Of a DNA stretch of 34,790 nucleotides, positions 23,387 to 32,537 are shown in pieces. The number at the start of each line of letters is the position of its first letter. The first letter of the stretch is position 1. The notes beneath the pieces are model-generated. The model was given only the letters and a program-made list of their open reading frames with translations, was not told the DNA's origin and searched no databases. The position numbers and the translations under genes were made by a program. This DNA comes from Azospirillum sp. CAG:239 (GTDB taxonomy: Bacteria; Pseudomonadota; Alphaproteobacteria; RF32; CAG-239). The stretch is from positions 1-34,790 of the forward strand of contig FR885464.1 in NCBI GenBank assembly GCA_000436375.1, in the 5' to 3' direction.

Positions 23387-25057
23387 CTAGTAAACCGGAC
23401 GCTGGTCAAGCAGGCCGCACCAGCGCTCGACTTCGTCCAAATCAATATATCCCTTGAGCATGCGCTCAATCGCGGCGTCTTTCAGCGGCCGCCCGTTCAG
23501 GTCGCTGGTCCAGTAGTCGATAGCCTTTCTGGTTTCGCCGTTGATCATCAGTTCCAGAAACATTGCGTCCGGCAGAATGATTTCCGGAACGCTCATGCGT
23601 CCCTTAATGCCGCGGCCGTCGCAGAATTTGCAGCCCGGCCCGCGCATATAGGTGTTTTCAATGCCGAAGTCGCCCAGCGCGACTTTCAGGCGCTGTACCT
23701 GCGGCATGTTCAGTTTTTCTTTGACCGAAACCCGGCAGTGCGGACACAGCTTGCGGAACAGACGCTGCGAAATCAGGCCTTTCATCAGTTCCGGGTCTGC
23801 CAGCATATAGGGCTGAACGCCCATGTCGCGGAAACGGGTAATGATGGCCGGCGCCGAGTTTGCGTGCAGGGTCGACCATACGCCGTGGCCGGACAATGCG
23901 CCCTTGAACGTCAGTTCGGCGGCTGCCAGCGCGCGGATTTCGCCGACCATAATGACGTCCGGGTCGGAACGCAGCGCCGCCGACAACGCTTTGTTAAACT
24001 GTTCGTCTTTTTCTTCTTCGTCATTGGCGTTGGTAACCGGCATCTGCCGCGCGCCCGGTATCGGATACTCCGGCGGGTCTTCCACCGTAATCAGATTGAT
24101 TTCGTAGTTTTTTTCCTGCAAAAGCTTAATCATGTTACGCTGCAGGGTCGTACTTTTTCCGGAACCGGTCGGGCCGGCGATGATGTTCAGGCCGATTGGT
24201 ACCGCACGCAGGCGATAAAACAGGTTTTCTTCATATTCGCCGAAACCCAGAGCCGCCAAATCGCCGGAACCGTCAGGATTGTCGTCCGCATACAGCAGAC
24301 GCATAACCAGATACTGCGTACCAAAAGCGATCGGATTGAACTGCAGGCGGATAGCCAGCACGTTGTGCGGCAGCATCAGTTTGCCCTTTGAACCGCGCAG
24401 CGGTGTGGAACCCAGTTTTTGCGCGCCCTGAAATTCGTTTTGCGCATAGTTCGCGTCCGAAATGTCCGCCGAGGCAAATGCCGCGCGCACGAAAGATTCG
24501 CCCCATTCTTTGTTATATTCCATTTCTGTCTGCATCATACCGTTGATGCGGAACATAATCTGCGTGCTGTCGGCGACGACGATGTGAATATCGGAAACTT
24601 TTTGCGAAGCGGCCCGGGCGACCACGTTGACAAAGTCCTTCTGCATCTGCAGCTGGTTCAGGTCTTCGTCGTTCTCCGAAATCGGCTGGTTGCGCTCGCC
24701 GAAAGCGTATATGGCGTTCAGTTCGTTTTGCGAAACATAGCGGGGTTTGCCGATGCTGAGTTTTTTCTTGCGCGCCAGAACTTCAAAACTTAGAACGCGG
24801 CCGTCAAATTTGTGTGATTCCGAAACCAGAAAGGTGCCGTCGGAAAACAGCGCCAGCAGGCGGCGCGTATCATCATTGATAACCAGCGAAGAACCCGGCA
24901 GCGTCAACAGCCTGTTGCCATGACCAAAAAGCTGGTCAAGAATATTGACCGGCTTTTCTTCAACAGTCTCGTCTACTGCCAGATTGGTGTTCCTTTTAAG
25001 AATACCGGTGTCCGGCTGCTGCAAGCTGTCTTCGTTGTTTTCGGGTTCATCAACCAT
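23387..25057 (-). CDS. pilQ: Pilus assembly ATPase PilQ (GspE/PilB family)
   Basis: A 556-residue assembly ATPase. After an N-terminal domain, the N2-type domain (SDIHI at about 155-159) leads to Walker A GPTGSGKST at 295-303, the Asp box TVEDPPE, Walker B DVIMVGEIR and the His box STLHAN. The zinc-binding tetracysteine, CPHC and CKFC, is present near 435-480 as in GspE/PilB. It would drive pilus assembly from the cytoplasm. In IncI clusters this gene sits between pilP and pilR, as here. It starts 9 nt after the pilP stop. Confidence 0.93.
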   Translation of the reverse strand: MVDEPENNEDSLQQPDTGILKRNTNLAVDETVEEKPVNILDQLFGHGNRLLTLPGSSLVINDDTRRLLALFSDGTFLVSESHKFDGRVLSFEVLARKKKLSIGKPRYVSQNELNAIYAFGERNQPISENDEDLNQLQMQKDFVNVVARAASQKVSDIHIVVADSTQIMFRINGMMQTEMEYNKEWGESFVRAAFASADISDANYAQNEFQGAQKLGSTPLRGSKGKLMLPHNVLAIRLQFNPIAFGTQYLVMRLLYADDNPDGSGDLAALGFGEYEENLFYRLRAVPIGLNIIAGPTGSGKSTTLQRNMIKLLQEKNYEINLITVEDPPEYPIPGARQMPVTNANDEEEKDEQFNKALSAALRSDPDVIMVGEIRALAAAELTFKGALSGHGVWSTLHANSAPAIITRFRDMGVQPYMLADPELMKGLISQRLFRKLCPHCRVSVKEKLNMPQVQRLKVALGDFGIENTYMRGPGCKFCDGRGIKGRMSVPEIILPDAMFLELMINGETRKAIDYWTSDLNGRPLKDAAIERMLKGYIDLDEVERWCGLLDQRPVY

Positions 25058-25066
25058 TATGCCTGC

Positions 25067-26605
25067 CTATCGGACGAACATGCCGCTTCCTAAACTCGGA
25101 ACCCCCTTGTTGACCATGGTTGTGTTGCGGAGCTCGGCGTTGGCGTTCTGTTTGGCCGTTGTTTTGTTTTTTTTGCCCTGAATGTCCGATTTTACGGGTT
25201 CTTTTTCCAAAATTCCGCCGGCGGCAAAGTAGAGATAATCTTTCATGCCGTTGATTTCAGCCCGGACATAGGTCTGAGTGATTTCGTCAATCCTGTGGCC
25301 GGTCTGCAAAACGGTACCGTTGCGAACCATGAATGAGTCGCCGCCTTTGTTAATCAGTTTGGCCGTCAGGTTTTCGCCCTTGCCGCGGATTTCCATAATG
25401 GCGTATTCCTCGGCCAGTTTCGGCAGTTCTTCCTCTGTTTCCGTAACCACGACCTCGGGCTGGGCAAACGGATTGGTCTTGTCGTTTTTCTTTTCGGCGA
25501 TTTCGGCTTCCAGACGCGATTTCAAAATCGAAATCTGTGTCTGCAGGTTTTTGACTTCGCGCTGATAGTTTTCCTTGGCGGTTTCGGCGTCTTTCTGCGC
25601 TTTGGTTGCCAGAGCCGAAATATGCGCCATCTTGGTCTTCAGTCCTTCAATCAGGTTCTTTCTGTCCCTTTCGACGTTTTTAATCTGTTCATAGAGTTTG
25701 CCGTTGTTTTTAATCCATTCCTGCTTTTCTTTCAGCATGGTTTCCTTGTAGGCTTTCAGAATTTTTTCCTGTCTCAGGCGTTCCATTTTGGCCATCGCGT
25801 CCATAAGCGCTTTTCTTTCGCGCAGGATTTTGGCTTCCTGTTCTTTTTCCCATTCAATGCGTTTGCGCTCTTTTTCTTCTTTTTTGGCTTCTTCTTCTTC
25901 AAGGGCTTTCTGACGCTGGGCTTTTATCGCCGCAATCTCGTTTTTGATTTTTTCGCGGCGGAGTTCGAGAGTCAGCAAAGCCGTCTGTTTTTCCAAATCG
26001 GACATCTGCGAAAACAGCTTGTTGTCAATCTGGTCCAACAGTCCCTCGCCGAGATTTTCAACATCCGGCGCGTCAATATTTTCCACGGGATCCGGCAGTG
26101 CGCCCGTATCGGCGGGCAGGGCGTTGGGGCCGTTCATCGGTGCGTTCGGGCCGATGGCGGGAAGATTGGCATTCGGACCGGTTAACGGCATGTTTGCATT
26201 CGGGCCTGTCAATGGCATATTCGCATTGGGCCCCGTCAGCGGCATATTGACGTTGGATGCGGCGGCGTCCGGTGCGTTCGGGCCGATAAGCGGCAGATTG
26301 TCCTCAACCGGCTGCGGCGTATTCAAATCCGGCACTTCCGGCATATTTTCCTGCTGACTGTTTTCATCCGGGTTTGTCAGCGGCTGATCCTTGGGAAGAC
26401 TGTCCGGAGCCGGGAGTTCGTCCGGCAGCGACAACTCGTCGGGAATACTTCCGTCAACGCCGAGAAAATCGGTGTCGTTAGAGAGCTGCGGCAGTTCATT
26501 GGTCTCCAAAGTCACGTTTTGCGCATGCAGGTTTCCGGCCGCCGTCATGCTGATGACGGAAACGCCCAGAGCCAGACACAAAAGCTTTTTCAAATTACAA
26601 AACAT
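25067..26605 (-). CDS. pilP: Greatly enlarged PilP-like protein with repeats and coiled coil
   Basis: A 512-residue exported protein in the pilP position. A signal peptide ends near HAQ (residue 29). Then come an acidic Pro-rich segment, a tandem 9-residue repeat (MPLTGPNAN three times exactly, with variants) at about 104-165, and a long Glu/Lys/Arg-rich coiled coil at about 195-375. A small domain at about 395-465 contains GGDSFMVRNGTVLQTGHRID and YVRAEI, resembling the short PilP of IncI systems, where PilP is only about 150 residues. The coiled coil and repeats are thus additions. The start (GGGAG upstream) overlaps the pilO end by 11 nt. The PilP assignment rests on position and the C-terminal resemblance. 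Confidence 0.75.
   Translation of the reverse strand: MFCNLKKLLCLALGVSVISMTAAGNLHAQNVTLETNELPQLSNDTDFLGVDGSIPDELSLPDELPAPDSLPKDQPLTNPDENSQQENMPEVPDLNTPQPVEDNLPLIGPNAPDAAASNVNMPLTGPNANMPLTGPNANMPLTGPNANLPAIGPNAPMNGPNALPADTGALPDPVENIDAPDVENLGEGLLDQIDNKLFSQMSDLEKQTALLTLELRREKIKNEIAAIKAQRQKALEEEEAKKEEKERKRIEWEKEQEAKILRERKALMDAMAKMERLRQEKILKAYKETMLKEKQEWIKNNGKLYEQIKNVERDRKNLIEGLKTKMAHISALATKAQKDAETAKENYQREVKNLQTQISILKSRLEAEIAEKKNDKTNPFAQPEVVVTETEEELPKLAEEYAIMEIRGKGENLTAKLINKGGDSFMVRNGTVLQTGHRIDEITQTYVRAEINGMKDYLYFAAGGILEKEPVKSDIQGKKNKTTAKQNANAELRNTTMVNKGVPSLGSGMFVR
26111..26296 (-). repeat. Repeats encoding GPNA motifs in PilP
   Basis: The coding strand carries tandem 27-bp units encoding MPLTGPNAN three times, flanked by diverged units with GPNA. 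DNA of the three core units is similar but not identical, so the repeat is not very recent. Confidence 0.85.
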
Positions 26606-27869
26606 AGATTGCTCCCTCATATTCCCAAGTTTTAGCACCGGTATTGTATCTAATCATAGTAATCTCAAGTCCTGAAAATTTTATTAATAAATCGTTCCAA
26701 ATCACCGGATTGTGTGTCGACGTAAATTTAAATTTTACCGAACGGTACACGTTCTGCTGTGGCGAAGTGTAGGAAAAACTCGACAGGTTGACGGTCTGTC
26801 CGATGGACTGAAACAGGTTGTTCAGGGTATTTTTCAGGTCAATGTCGGTTTTCAGCGGCGGCGAGGAAATCTGGCGGATTTTATCCAGCGGTACCGATGC
26901 AATCAGGCTGTTTCCGTCGTCGGAAATCGAACGTCCCGAGAACGTGATGCCAGACATGTCGAGCGCTTTTTCAATCCACGAAATCCGCCCGACCTGCCGT
27001 GACCATGAAGTCGTCAAACCGCCCGGCGTACATGAAATGTTGCCGATAACCCAGCCCGGCGGCATAATCGAAACTACGTCCTGAACTGCCTTATAGCAGT
27101 TTTTCATAACCTGTTCGGGGTCGGAAAGCTTCTCCCAGGGCTTGATTTCCGGCGGCACCTCGACGGGCTTGACCACTTTGGGGGCAATCGGCGCGATAAT
27201 CGGCCGTTTCGGCGGCGCCAGAAAAATGCCGTTGATGATGCTGGAAAGCAGCCACAGGCCGATAATCGCCGAAATCGCGATAACCAGCATCAGCTTGGTG
27301 CCGCGCAGCGCCTTAATCTTTTGCAGCTTGGCGCGCATGCCCTGCGACATGAGTTTTTTGAGGTCGGGATATTCGGTTTCCTCAATTCCCCACTCCGGCG
27401 GCGCGATTTTTCTGCCCCAGTCCGGAACGGCCAGCATTGACAGAAACTGGTCTTTGGCTTCCTGTTCGTTCAAAAACAGCATATCGCCGTCGGAAAGGAT
27501 AATGTCGTTGCGGATACAGGTATACCACCAGCCGTTGTCAACCTTGAATACCGCCACAAACGAAGATCTGTCGGCCATGGCCGTCGCCAGCGTGACCGCC
27601 GCGACGTTTTCGCCGCTCTTGTAGCCTTCTTTCGAGGCGCAGATACCAAACTGCGGCGCTTTGCCCTGCTTTATGCAGAACAGGTCGGCGCCTTCCATAA
27701 CGCCTTCCGAGGCCTCTCCGACTTCCGTAAACGGATCGTCCTTGTTCTGTAACGGCTGCCAGAATAAGCTTGTTGCATAGGTAACGCCGTCGAGTTCGAT
27801 ATTCGTACCCCAGGTACGTCTGCCGTCCGCATCGTAGTCGTCGTCTAATAACTTAGCTTCTTCCAGCAC
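26595..27869 (-). CDS. pilO: Pilin accessory protein PilO
   Basis: A 424-residue protein of the IncI PilO type. The N-terminal cytoplasmic domain (about 1-190) has SLFWQPL, WWYTCIRND and ILSDGDMLF, as in the pilin accessory protein PilO family. One membrane helix lies at about 203-226, followed by a Pro-rich linker and a periplasmic domain. It probably links the secretin-side proteins to the cytoplasmic ATPase. The start is a GTG with GGAAGGGC upstream, 18 nt after pilN. The end overlaps pilP. Confidence 0.88.
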   Translation of the reverse strand: MLEEAKLLDDDYDADGRRTWGTNIELDGVTYATSLFWQPLQNKDDPFTEVGEASEGVMEGADLFCIKQGKAPQFGICASKEGYKSGENVAAVTLATAMADRSSFVAVFKVDNGWWYTCIRNDIILSDGDMLFLNEQEAKDQFLSMLAVPDWGRKIAPPEWGIEETEYPDLKKLMSQGMRAKLQKIKALRGTKLMLVIAISAIIGLWLLSSIINGIFLAPPKRPIIAPIAPKVVKPVEVPPEIKPWEKLSDPEQVMKNCYKAVQDVVSIMPPGWVIGNISCTPGGLTTSWSRQVGRISWIEKALDMSGITFSGRSISDDGNSLIASVPLDKIRQISSPPLKTDIDLKNTLNNLFQSIGQTVNLSSFSYTSPQQNVYRSVKFKFTSTHNPVIWNDLLIKFSGLEITMIRYNTGAKTWEYEGAIYVL

Positions 27870-27887
27870 TGTTTTGCCCTTCCGAGA

Positions 27888-29504
27888 TTAGTTGCCGCTC
27901 ATTCTGGATTCCGGTGTCAGCGGGGATTCCAAAACAACCGGCGTTAACATGATGACCAAAATGCTTCTGGTCTTTGTGGCTACGGCCGTACCGCCCAGCA
28001 ACGAGTTGGTTGCCGAACCGACGCCGGTCTTGGTCGCTTCGTTTTCAACACGTTCATAACCGGTCAGAACCAGCGTTTCGCCTGATTTCAGAGCCACTTC
28101 CTGCGTAAAGCCGCGGGATTCGATAATCGGGTTCTGAATATACTGGCCGCCCTGGCCGCTTTCTGTGTCGCCGCCGCCCAGGTCAACCCTTTCCAGCTGA
28201 ATCAGGTCTGACAATGTCAGGTTAAACATCAGCAGCAGTCTTCCGTGTTCCAGAATGCGCGGCAGTACGTCCAGCGTAAAACCGGTTTCGATTTCTTCCG
28301 TTTCGGTCGAAATATCATAGTAGCTTGCGTCGCCGCCGCTGTTGGTCTTGGTAATTTCCGAAACGTAGTTTTGTTTTTTGATAACCTGAATCGGCGCCGG
28401 TTTGTTATTAAGCGTCGTAACCGTACCGGATGTAATCAGGTTGGTTGTGCCTTGGCTCGACAAAGCCTGAATGGCGCTGGTAACCGTCCAGTTGCCGGGC
28501 AGGATTGTCATGGTCAGGTTTTCGGTAATGTCTGTGCCGAGGCCGGGAACGCTGGCCAGACCGAGCTTGGTCTTGCCGTCGTCGAACGCGGCAGTCAGGT
28601 TCAGGCCGTACTGGTCGCTGTCGTCAATGTTAACCTGCAGAACCTTGACGCTGATGGCAACCTGCCGCGACAGGCGCGCGTTCTGCTCGTTGATGAATTT
28701 TGCGACTTTGGCAATATCGTTCGGGGTCGCTGTAATCGAAATTGTGCCGTTGGCCGGATCCATGGTCAGCTGCGAACCTTTGTCAATCATGGATTTGATT
28801 GATTTTTCAATGTTGCCCCACAGTTCAATTTCCGCCGAGCTGGCCAAAGTCAGCGAAGAGCTGCCGCCGCCGCCGGAATCCGTCGACGAACCGCCGACGT
28901 TGACCGACAGGGTCGGTTTGGTCGGCAGGCTGTAAAGGACAAAGGTCCTGGTCTGGTACTTATAGAAATAAATTTCTTTCTTTTCATATTTCCACCAGAT
29001 GCCGAAACGCGAGGAAATTTCGTCCAGCAGGCCGCTCAGGGGACCTCGGTAGGAAACCAGCATTTTGTTCGGTTCGGTCCAGTCTGCGCCGACCGTGTTG
29101 GGGTTCGGCTTGTTCTGTGTGGCGTTTTTCAGCACGTCGGTTTCCAGTTGCGGTGCGTAACGTACTTTCAACGACGTGATTTTGTTAATCATGTCGCCGA
29201 TTTCATACAGCGTAATCGGCCGGTTGGAGATAAGCGTAATGCCGTCTTTGGCTTCCAGATAAGAGGGAACCGGTTCGCCGTCATATTCGATTTCGCTGGT
29301 GTCTCCGAGCCAGATGTCGTTTTTGACCCGAACCACGTCGGTTGTAATCGGTTTTTCCGGAATTTTGGCCTTTTCCTTCAGGTCAATAGTCGCCTCAACT
29401 TCGCGTTCAATAGTCGCGTCCATGCTGGTAGACAGGGAGCATGATGCCGCAAAGACGACAACAGCCAGACCCAGCCCGAATTTCTGTAAGTTATTAATAT
29501 GCAT
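27888..29504 (-). CDS. pilN: Outer-membrane secretin lipoprotein PilN
   Basis: A 538-residue secretin. The signal peptide ends in lipobox AASC (C26), so it is a lipoprotein as in IncI PilN. The N-terminal domains (to about 240) are followed by a Ser/Gly-rich stretch (SSTDSGGGGSSS) and the secretin core. The core ends with EVALKSGETLVLTGYERV and a TRSILVIMLTPVVLE strand typical of secretins. It would form the outer-membrane pilus channel. The chosen ATG (29504) has GGAGG 6 nt upstream and overlaps the end of pilL by 11 nt; a second in-frame ATG is at 29510. Confidence 0.92.
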   Translation of the reverse strand: MHINNLQKFGLGLAVVVFAASCSLSTSMDATIEREVEATIDLKEKAKIPEKPITTDVVRVKNDIWLGDTSEIEYDGEPVPSYLEAKDGITLISNRPITLYEIGDMINKITSLKVRYAPQLETDVLKNATQNKPNPNTVGADWTEPNKMLVSYRGPLSGLLDEISSRFGIWWKYEKKEIYFYKYQTRTFVLYSLPTKPTLSVNVGGSSTDSGGGGSSSLTLASSAEIELWGNIEKSIKSMIDKGSQLTMDPANGTISITATPNDIAKVAKFINEQNARLSRQVAISVKVLQVNIDDSDQYGLNLTAAFDDGKTKLGLASVPGLGTDITENLTMTILPGNWTVTSAIQALSSQGTTNLITSGTVTTLNNKPAPIQVIKKQNYVSEITKTNSGGDASYYDISTETEEIETGFTLDVLPRILEHGRLLLMFNLTLSDLIQLERVDLGGGDTESGQGGQYIQNPIIESRGFTQEVALKSGETLVLTGYERVENEATKTGVGSATNSLLGGTAVATKTRSILVIMLTPVVLESPLTPESRMSGN

Positions 29505-30156
29505 TCTCATCCTCCATGGTCTCGACAACTAAGACGCGGTTTCCTTTGTAAAATGTGGCAATCGGTGCCGGCCGTGCTCTCGCAAAGGCTCTGATTAAGG
29601 CCGAACTGACGTCGGCGAAACGGCCGCGGAACATGGCCCCCGCCGTTAAGGTATAGTTGCGGTTGGAGTTCCATATTAATCTCCAGCCGGCTCTTTCGCT
29701 CCACTCGGTCAACAGGGCTTTGAGCGTTTTTCCTTCTTCGGCGAGCCAGTCTTCAACCGGATCTTCGCCGGCGGCCATTCCGGCCTCGTCGCTCTGGCCG
29801 TTGTCCTCGGTCAGCTTAATTTCCTCTTCGTAATCGACAACTTCGTCTTCAATGCTCGGCGGAATGGATGCGGACAGGTTGTTGCCTGCCGCGGCCTGCG
29901 TGATGTTCTGGTCGCGGGGCGTTCTTTCGCCGTATTCGCGGTAATCTGCCGCCACCTTGGTATAGTTTACGAACTCATTTTCGTCGGCGCTCGGATCCAC
30001 ACTCTGAAACTCGGAAGTCTGGTAAGTGTTGCCGGCGCAGCTGTTGGGATCGGTGCATACAAAATTGTCCGGCGCGGGTTCCATAATGGTTCCGCGGCAG
30101 CCGGATGTAACAAATATGCTGAAGAAACAAGCGGCTAATAAGATTGTCTTGTTCAT
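29494..30156 (-). CDS. pilL: TcpQ/PilL-like lipoprotein
   Basis: A 220-residue lipoprotein: signal peptide, lipobox VTSGC (C19), an acidic low-complexity middle (to about 125), then a C-terminal TcpQ/PilL domain with LLTEWSERAGWRLIW, an AMFRGRF segment and ATFYKGNRVLVV. In toxin-coregulated and IncI pili such proteins accompany the secretin and help its assembly. AGGAA precedes the ATG at 30156. A longer frame from 30186 would place a non-signal sequence in front. Confidence 0.85.
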   Translation of the reverse strand: MNKTILLAACFFSIFVTSGCRGTIMEPAPDNFVCTDPNSCAGNTYQTSEFQSVDPSADENEFVNYTKVAADYREYGERTPRDQNITQAAAGNNLSASIPPSIEDEVVDYEEEIKLTEDNGQSDEAGMAAGEDPVEDWLAEEGKTLKALLTEWSERAGWRLIWNSNRNYTLTAGAMFRGRFADVSSALIRAFARARPAPIATFYKGNRVLVVETMEDENAY

Positions 30157-30244
30157 TCTGAGGTTTCCTAAGCTGTATTTTGTCATATTTTTTTACCTAT
30201 CATACATATTGAAGAATAAATAATCAAGCGCGGTGCTTTACTTA

Positions 30245-32107
30245 TTACCATGACTGGTAGTATGCCGCCTGGTCTTTGCTCTCCTTTACGTCCCTGTCAA
30301 TGTTGCTGTTAATTCTTACCGTCCTTATAATAAACGAGTTTGGTTCGCGGGTTGTGAATACGGTATTGATTTTACGGTAATCTACACCCTTATTGGTTAA
30401 AATATTATGTAGCAGGTTCAGTCTTTTCTGTTGCAAGGCGTACGAACTGGTGCCGTCAATGCGGATTTCCAGAATGACCGAACGGTCGGAGTTGACTTTG
30501 TTGGCAAAAGCCTGAATCCACTTCAGCGTCGTTCCTGAAATCTCGGCGCGGTTGGGCTGAAAGGCCAGCCGCATTTCCGCAGGCAGGATTTTGGTCGGTT
30601 TGTTGCCGTTTTTGTGCCGGCTGATCCTTCCGGTAATCCGGTCGACAAAACTGTTGCCGCTGTCCTCTTCGGTGGTCTCTTTGCTGCTGTCTTCCGTCGA
30701 ACCCCCTCCCGAAAACAGGGAGGTAATGCTCTTGAGCAGCCCGCCCTTGCTTTCCTTTTTGGGACTTTCCGTCGGCATGCTGACGCTATCCTCTTTGGAA
30801 AGCTCTTTTTTTATCTGGTTTGCCGCTTCCTGCTGGTCGTCGGTTTTGTTCTTGTCGTCCTTGGAAGATTCCAGCTGCGGAACCAGATTTTTTTCGTTCA
30901 GAATGTCTTCCGGAATGGGAATCAGAATATTCTGCACCATGTCGGCGGCCAGTTTGACGCTTTTGCCGTCTTCGGCCGTGCCTTGAGGGGCTTCAAGCGC
31001 GGCCTGTTCCGCGTCTTTGTAATATTTGGCGTCCAGAACGGCGTTGTTTTTGGGAAACTTTGTGCCTTTTGCCGCAACCCACGGATTGTCGCTGCCGCTT
31101 TTTTCGGCCATGCTTTCCCAGTTTTTGCCCGGCTGTTGCTCTTCTGCCTTCGGCTCCCGGCGGACAATGCCGTCGGCGGCATTGTCTTTGTTGATCATGC
31201 TGCTTATCGGCGTATTGCCGCTGACCATGGCAATCTGATCCTTGTCGGCCGCCTTGGCGACTTTGAAGCGACCCTCGGTTGCGGCAAAGTCTTTTTGCAG
31301 CGGAATAAGCAGGTTTTGATCGTTTTCTTCAATGTCATAATTGTCGCCGCCCTTGTCGTAACCGCCTTCGTCGTTGCTTTCCGCAATCGGGGTTATGGCT
31401 TTTCTGGCCGGTTCTCTGGTTTCGCCGCTGGCAATCAACAGCGGTTTCGGCGCATGCAAATCGTTCTCGTCGACGCTGTAGTCTTCATCGCCGGTATCCC
31501 AGCCGCCCTGGTCTTTTTCGTTTTCGGGGTCGGTTATCGAAACGACCCTTTTCTTCGGCGCCTCTTTTGCCGGTGCCGCCACGGCTGCGGCAGCCAGCTG
31601 TTTTTCGGCGGAAACATCGGTTTCTTTCGCCGCTTTCTCGCCGTCATAAACCGGAGGAGGGGTGTTCATGATACGGTCAAAATCGGCGGAAACGAATTCC
31701 TTGCCGGATTGGCTTTCCTGCTCTGCCGGCGTGTCGGCAATGTCTGCCGCGGCAATTTCAAGCGGAATATCGTCAAAAACGGGATTGTCCGGTGTTTTTG
31801 GCGCTTTCTGAACGGCCGGTTCGGCGGAAGGGGTGGGCAGCTTTGCCGGCGCGTAAACGGTTTCGGTTGCCGGCGCCGGTTTTTTCTGCAGCGGCAGGCT
31901 TAAGGCGATTTTCTTAATCGGGCGAACTTTGGCGGAAACGGCGCCGCCGGCGTCGCCCATGAAAAACAACGATATGTTTTTGCTTGGGATTTTAACATTT
32001 TGAGAGGTTGCTTCCGGGGTATAAAAAAACAGTCCGTTTATTGTGAACAAAATAAACAGTGAAAAAACAAAGCTGCAAACAAAAGTTTTAAAAGCCGTTT
32101 TTTTCAT
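30245..32107 (-). CDS. Inner-membrane-anchored protein with OmpA-like C-terminus
   Basis: A 620-residue protein. An N-terminal anchor (about residues 8-28) precedes a long Pro-, Ala- and Lys-rich, probably disordered region. That region contains two copies of an acidic aromatic motif (GGWDTGDEDYSVDEND and GGYDKGGDNYDIEEND, about 60 residues apart). The last 110 residues resemble an OmpA-like peptidoglycan-binding fold: LAFQPNRAEISGTTLKWIQAFANKV, then ILEIRIDGTSSY, and RLNLLHNILTNKGVD. It would span the periplasm from the inner membrane to the wall. It is the first gene of the pilus operon, starting with GAGGGG upstream. It has no counterpart in the IncI pil order that I know of. Confidence 0.75.
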   Translation of the reverse strand: MKKTAFKTFVCSFVFSLFILFTINGLFFYTPEATSQNVKIPSKNISLFFMGDAGGAVSAKVRPIKKIALSLPLQKKPAPATETVYAPAKLPTPSAEPAVQKAPKTPDNPVFDDIPLEIAAADIADTPAEQESQSGKEFVSADFDRIMNTPPPVYDGEKAAKETDVSAEKQLAAAAVAAPAKEAPKKRVVSITDPENEKDQGGWDTGDEDYSVDENDLHAPKPLLIASGETREPARKAITPIAESNDEGGYDKGGDNYDIEENDQNLLIPLQKDFAATEGRFKVAKAADKDQIAMVSGNTPISSMINKDNAADGIVRREPKAEEQQPGKNWESMAEKSGSDNPWVAAKGTKFPKNNAVLDAKYYKDAEQAALEAPQGTAEDGKSVKLAADMVQNILIPIPEDILNEKNLVPQLESSKDDKNKTDDQQEAANQIKKELSKEDSVSMPTESPKKESKGGLLKSITSLFSGGGSTEDSSKETTEEDSGNSFVDRITGRISRHKNGNKPTKILPAEMRLAFQPNRAEISGTTLKWIQAFANKVNSDRSVILEIRIDGTSSYALQQKRLNLLHNILTNKGVDYRKINTVFTTREPNSFIIRTVRINSNIDRDVKESKDQAAYYQSW

Positions 32108-32130
32108 AAATTATAAACCCCTCTAAACTC

Positions 32131-32159
32131 TAGATAATTCAATATGCGACTCTTGGCAA
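32131..32159 (-). promoter_or_regulatory. Candidate promoter of the pilus operon
   Basis: On the minus strand, TTGCCA (32159-32154), 17 nt, TATCTA (32136-32131), about 25 nt before the first gene of the operon. The -10 match is modest. Confidence 0.35.
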
Positions 32160-32537
32160 GCAGATATGAATTTATGCACAAATTTTGTGGATTCTTTCCC
32201 CTTGGCGACATAAGGCCTGCCGTTGCGGCAAAACGAAAAATTTCCGTTTCGCCGTTTTGCTCTTGCTGCCGCCTTTTGCCGCCGATTTTTCCGGCATCGG
32301 CCGAAAACGTGTTTTATGTGCCTGTTGTTAGAGAAAAATTTACCATTCCGGGCGTAAAAATAAGGGTGTTTGGACACCCTGCTAACTGTGAATTTTTTGT
32401 TACAGGAAAAAACTTTAAGCTAAAACAACAGGTTATCTCTTTTTGGACTGGATGATTAATGCTGGAAAAAAGTTTAAAAATTAGCTATTCTAAAAGAGTA
32501 TAAGAAGTTTTGCTAAATTAATTTAAGGAGAAAGATT
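32160..32537. other. Divergent intergenic region between pilus and VirB2-like operons
   Basis: About 380 bp with no firmly supported gene. A plus frame ending at 32455 encodes a peptide resembling a mature secreted protein (from about ENVFYVPVV), while a signal-peptide-like stretch (RFAVLLLLPPF) lies in another frame, so a decayed small gene is possible. A short hairpin (GGGTGT/ACACCC) lies near 32365. The AT-rich 32460-32525 probably contains the plus-strand promoter, but no clear -35 was found. AAGGAG precedes the VirB2-like gene. Confidence 0.5.

Noticed and set aside
30614..31903. Long plus-strand ORF of 429 codons
   Set aside because: It is antisense to the OmpA-domain gene, has a Phe/Arg/Gly-rich composition typical of a shadow frame of Pro/Ala/Lys coding sequence, and has no ribosome-binding site.
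32123..32377. 84-codon minus ORF upstream of the pilus operon
   Set aside because: It has a very basic shadow-like composition, no ribosome-binding site, and overlaps the likely promoter.
32144..32455. 103-codon plus ORF between the divergent operons
   Set aside because: It has no ribosome-binding site, and the signal-like sequence is in another frame. It is at most a decayed gene, mentioned in the intergenic entry.
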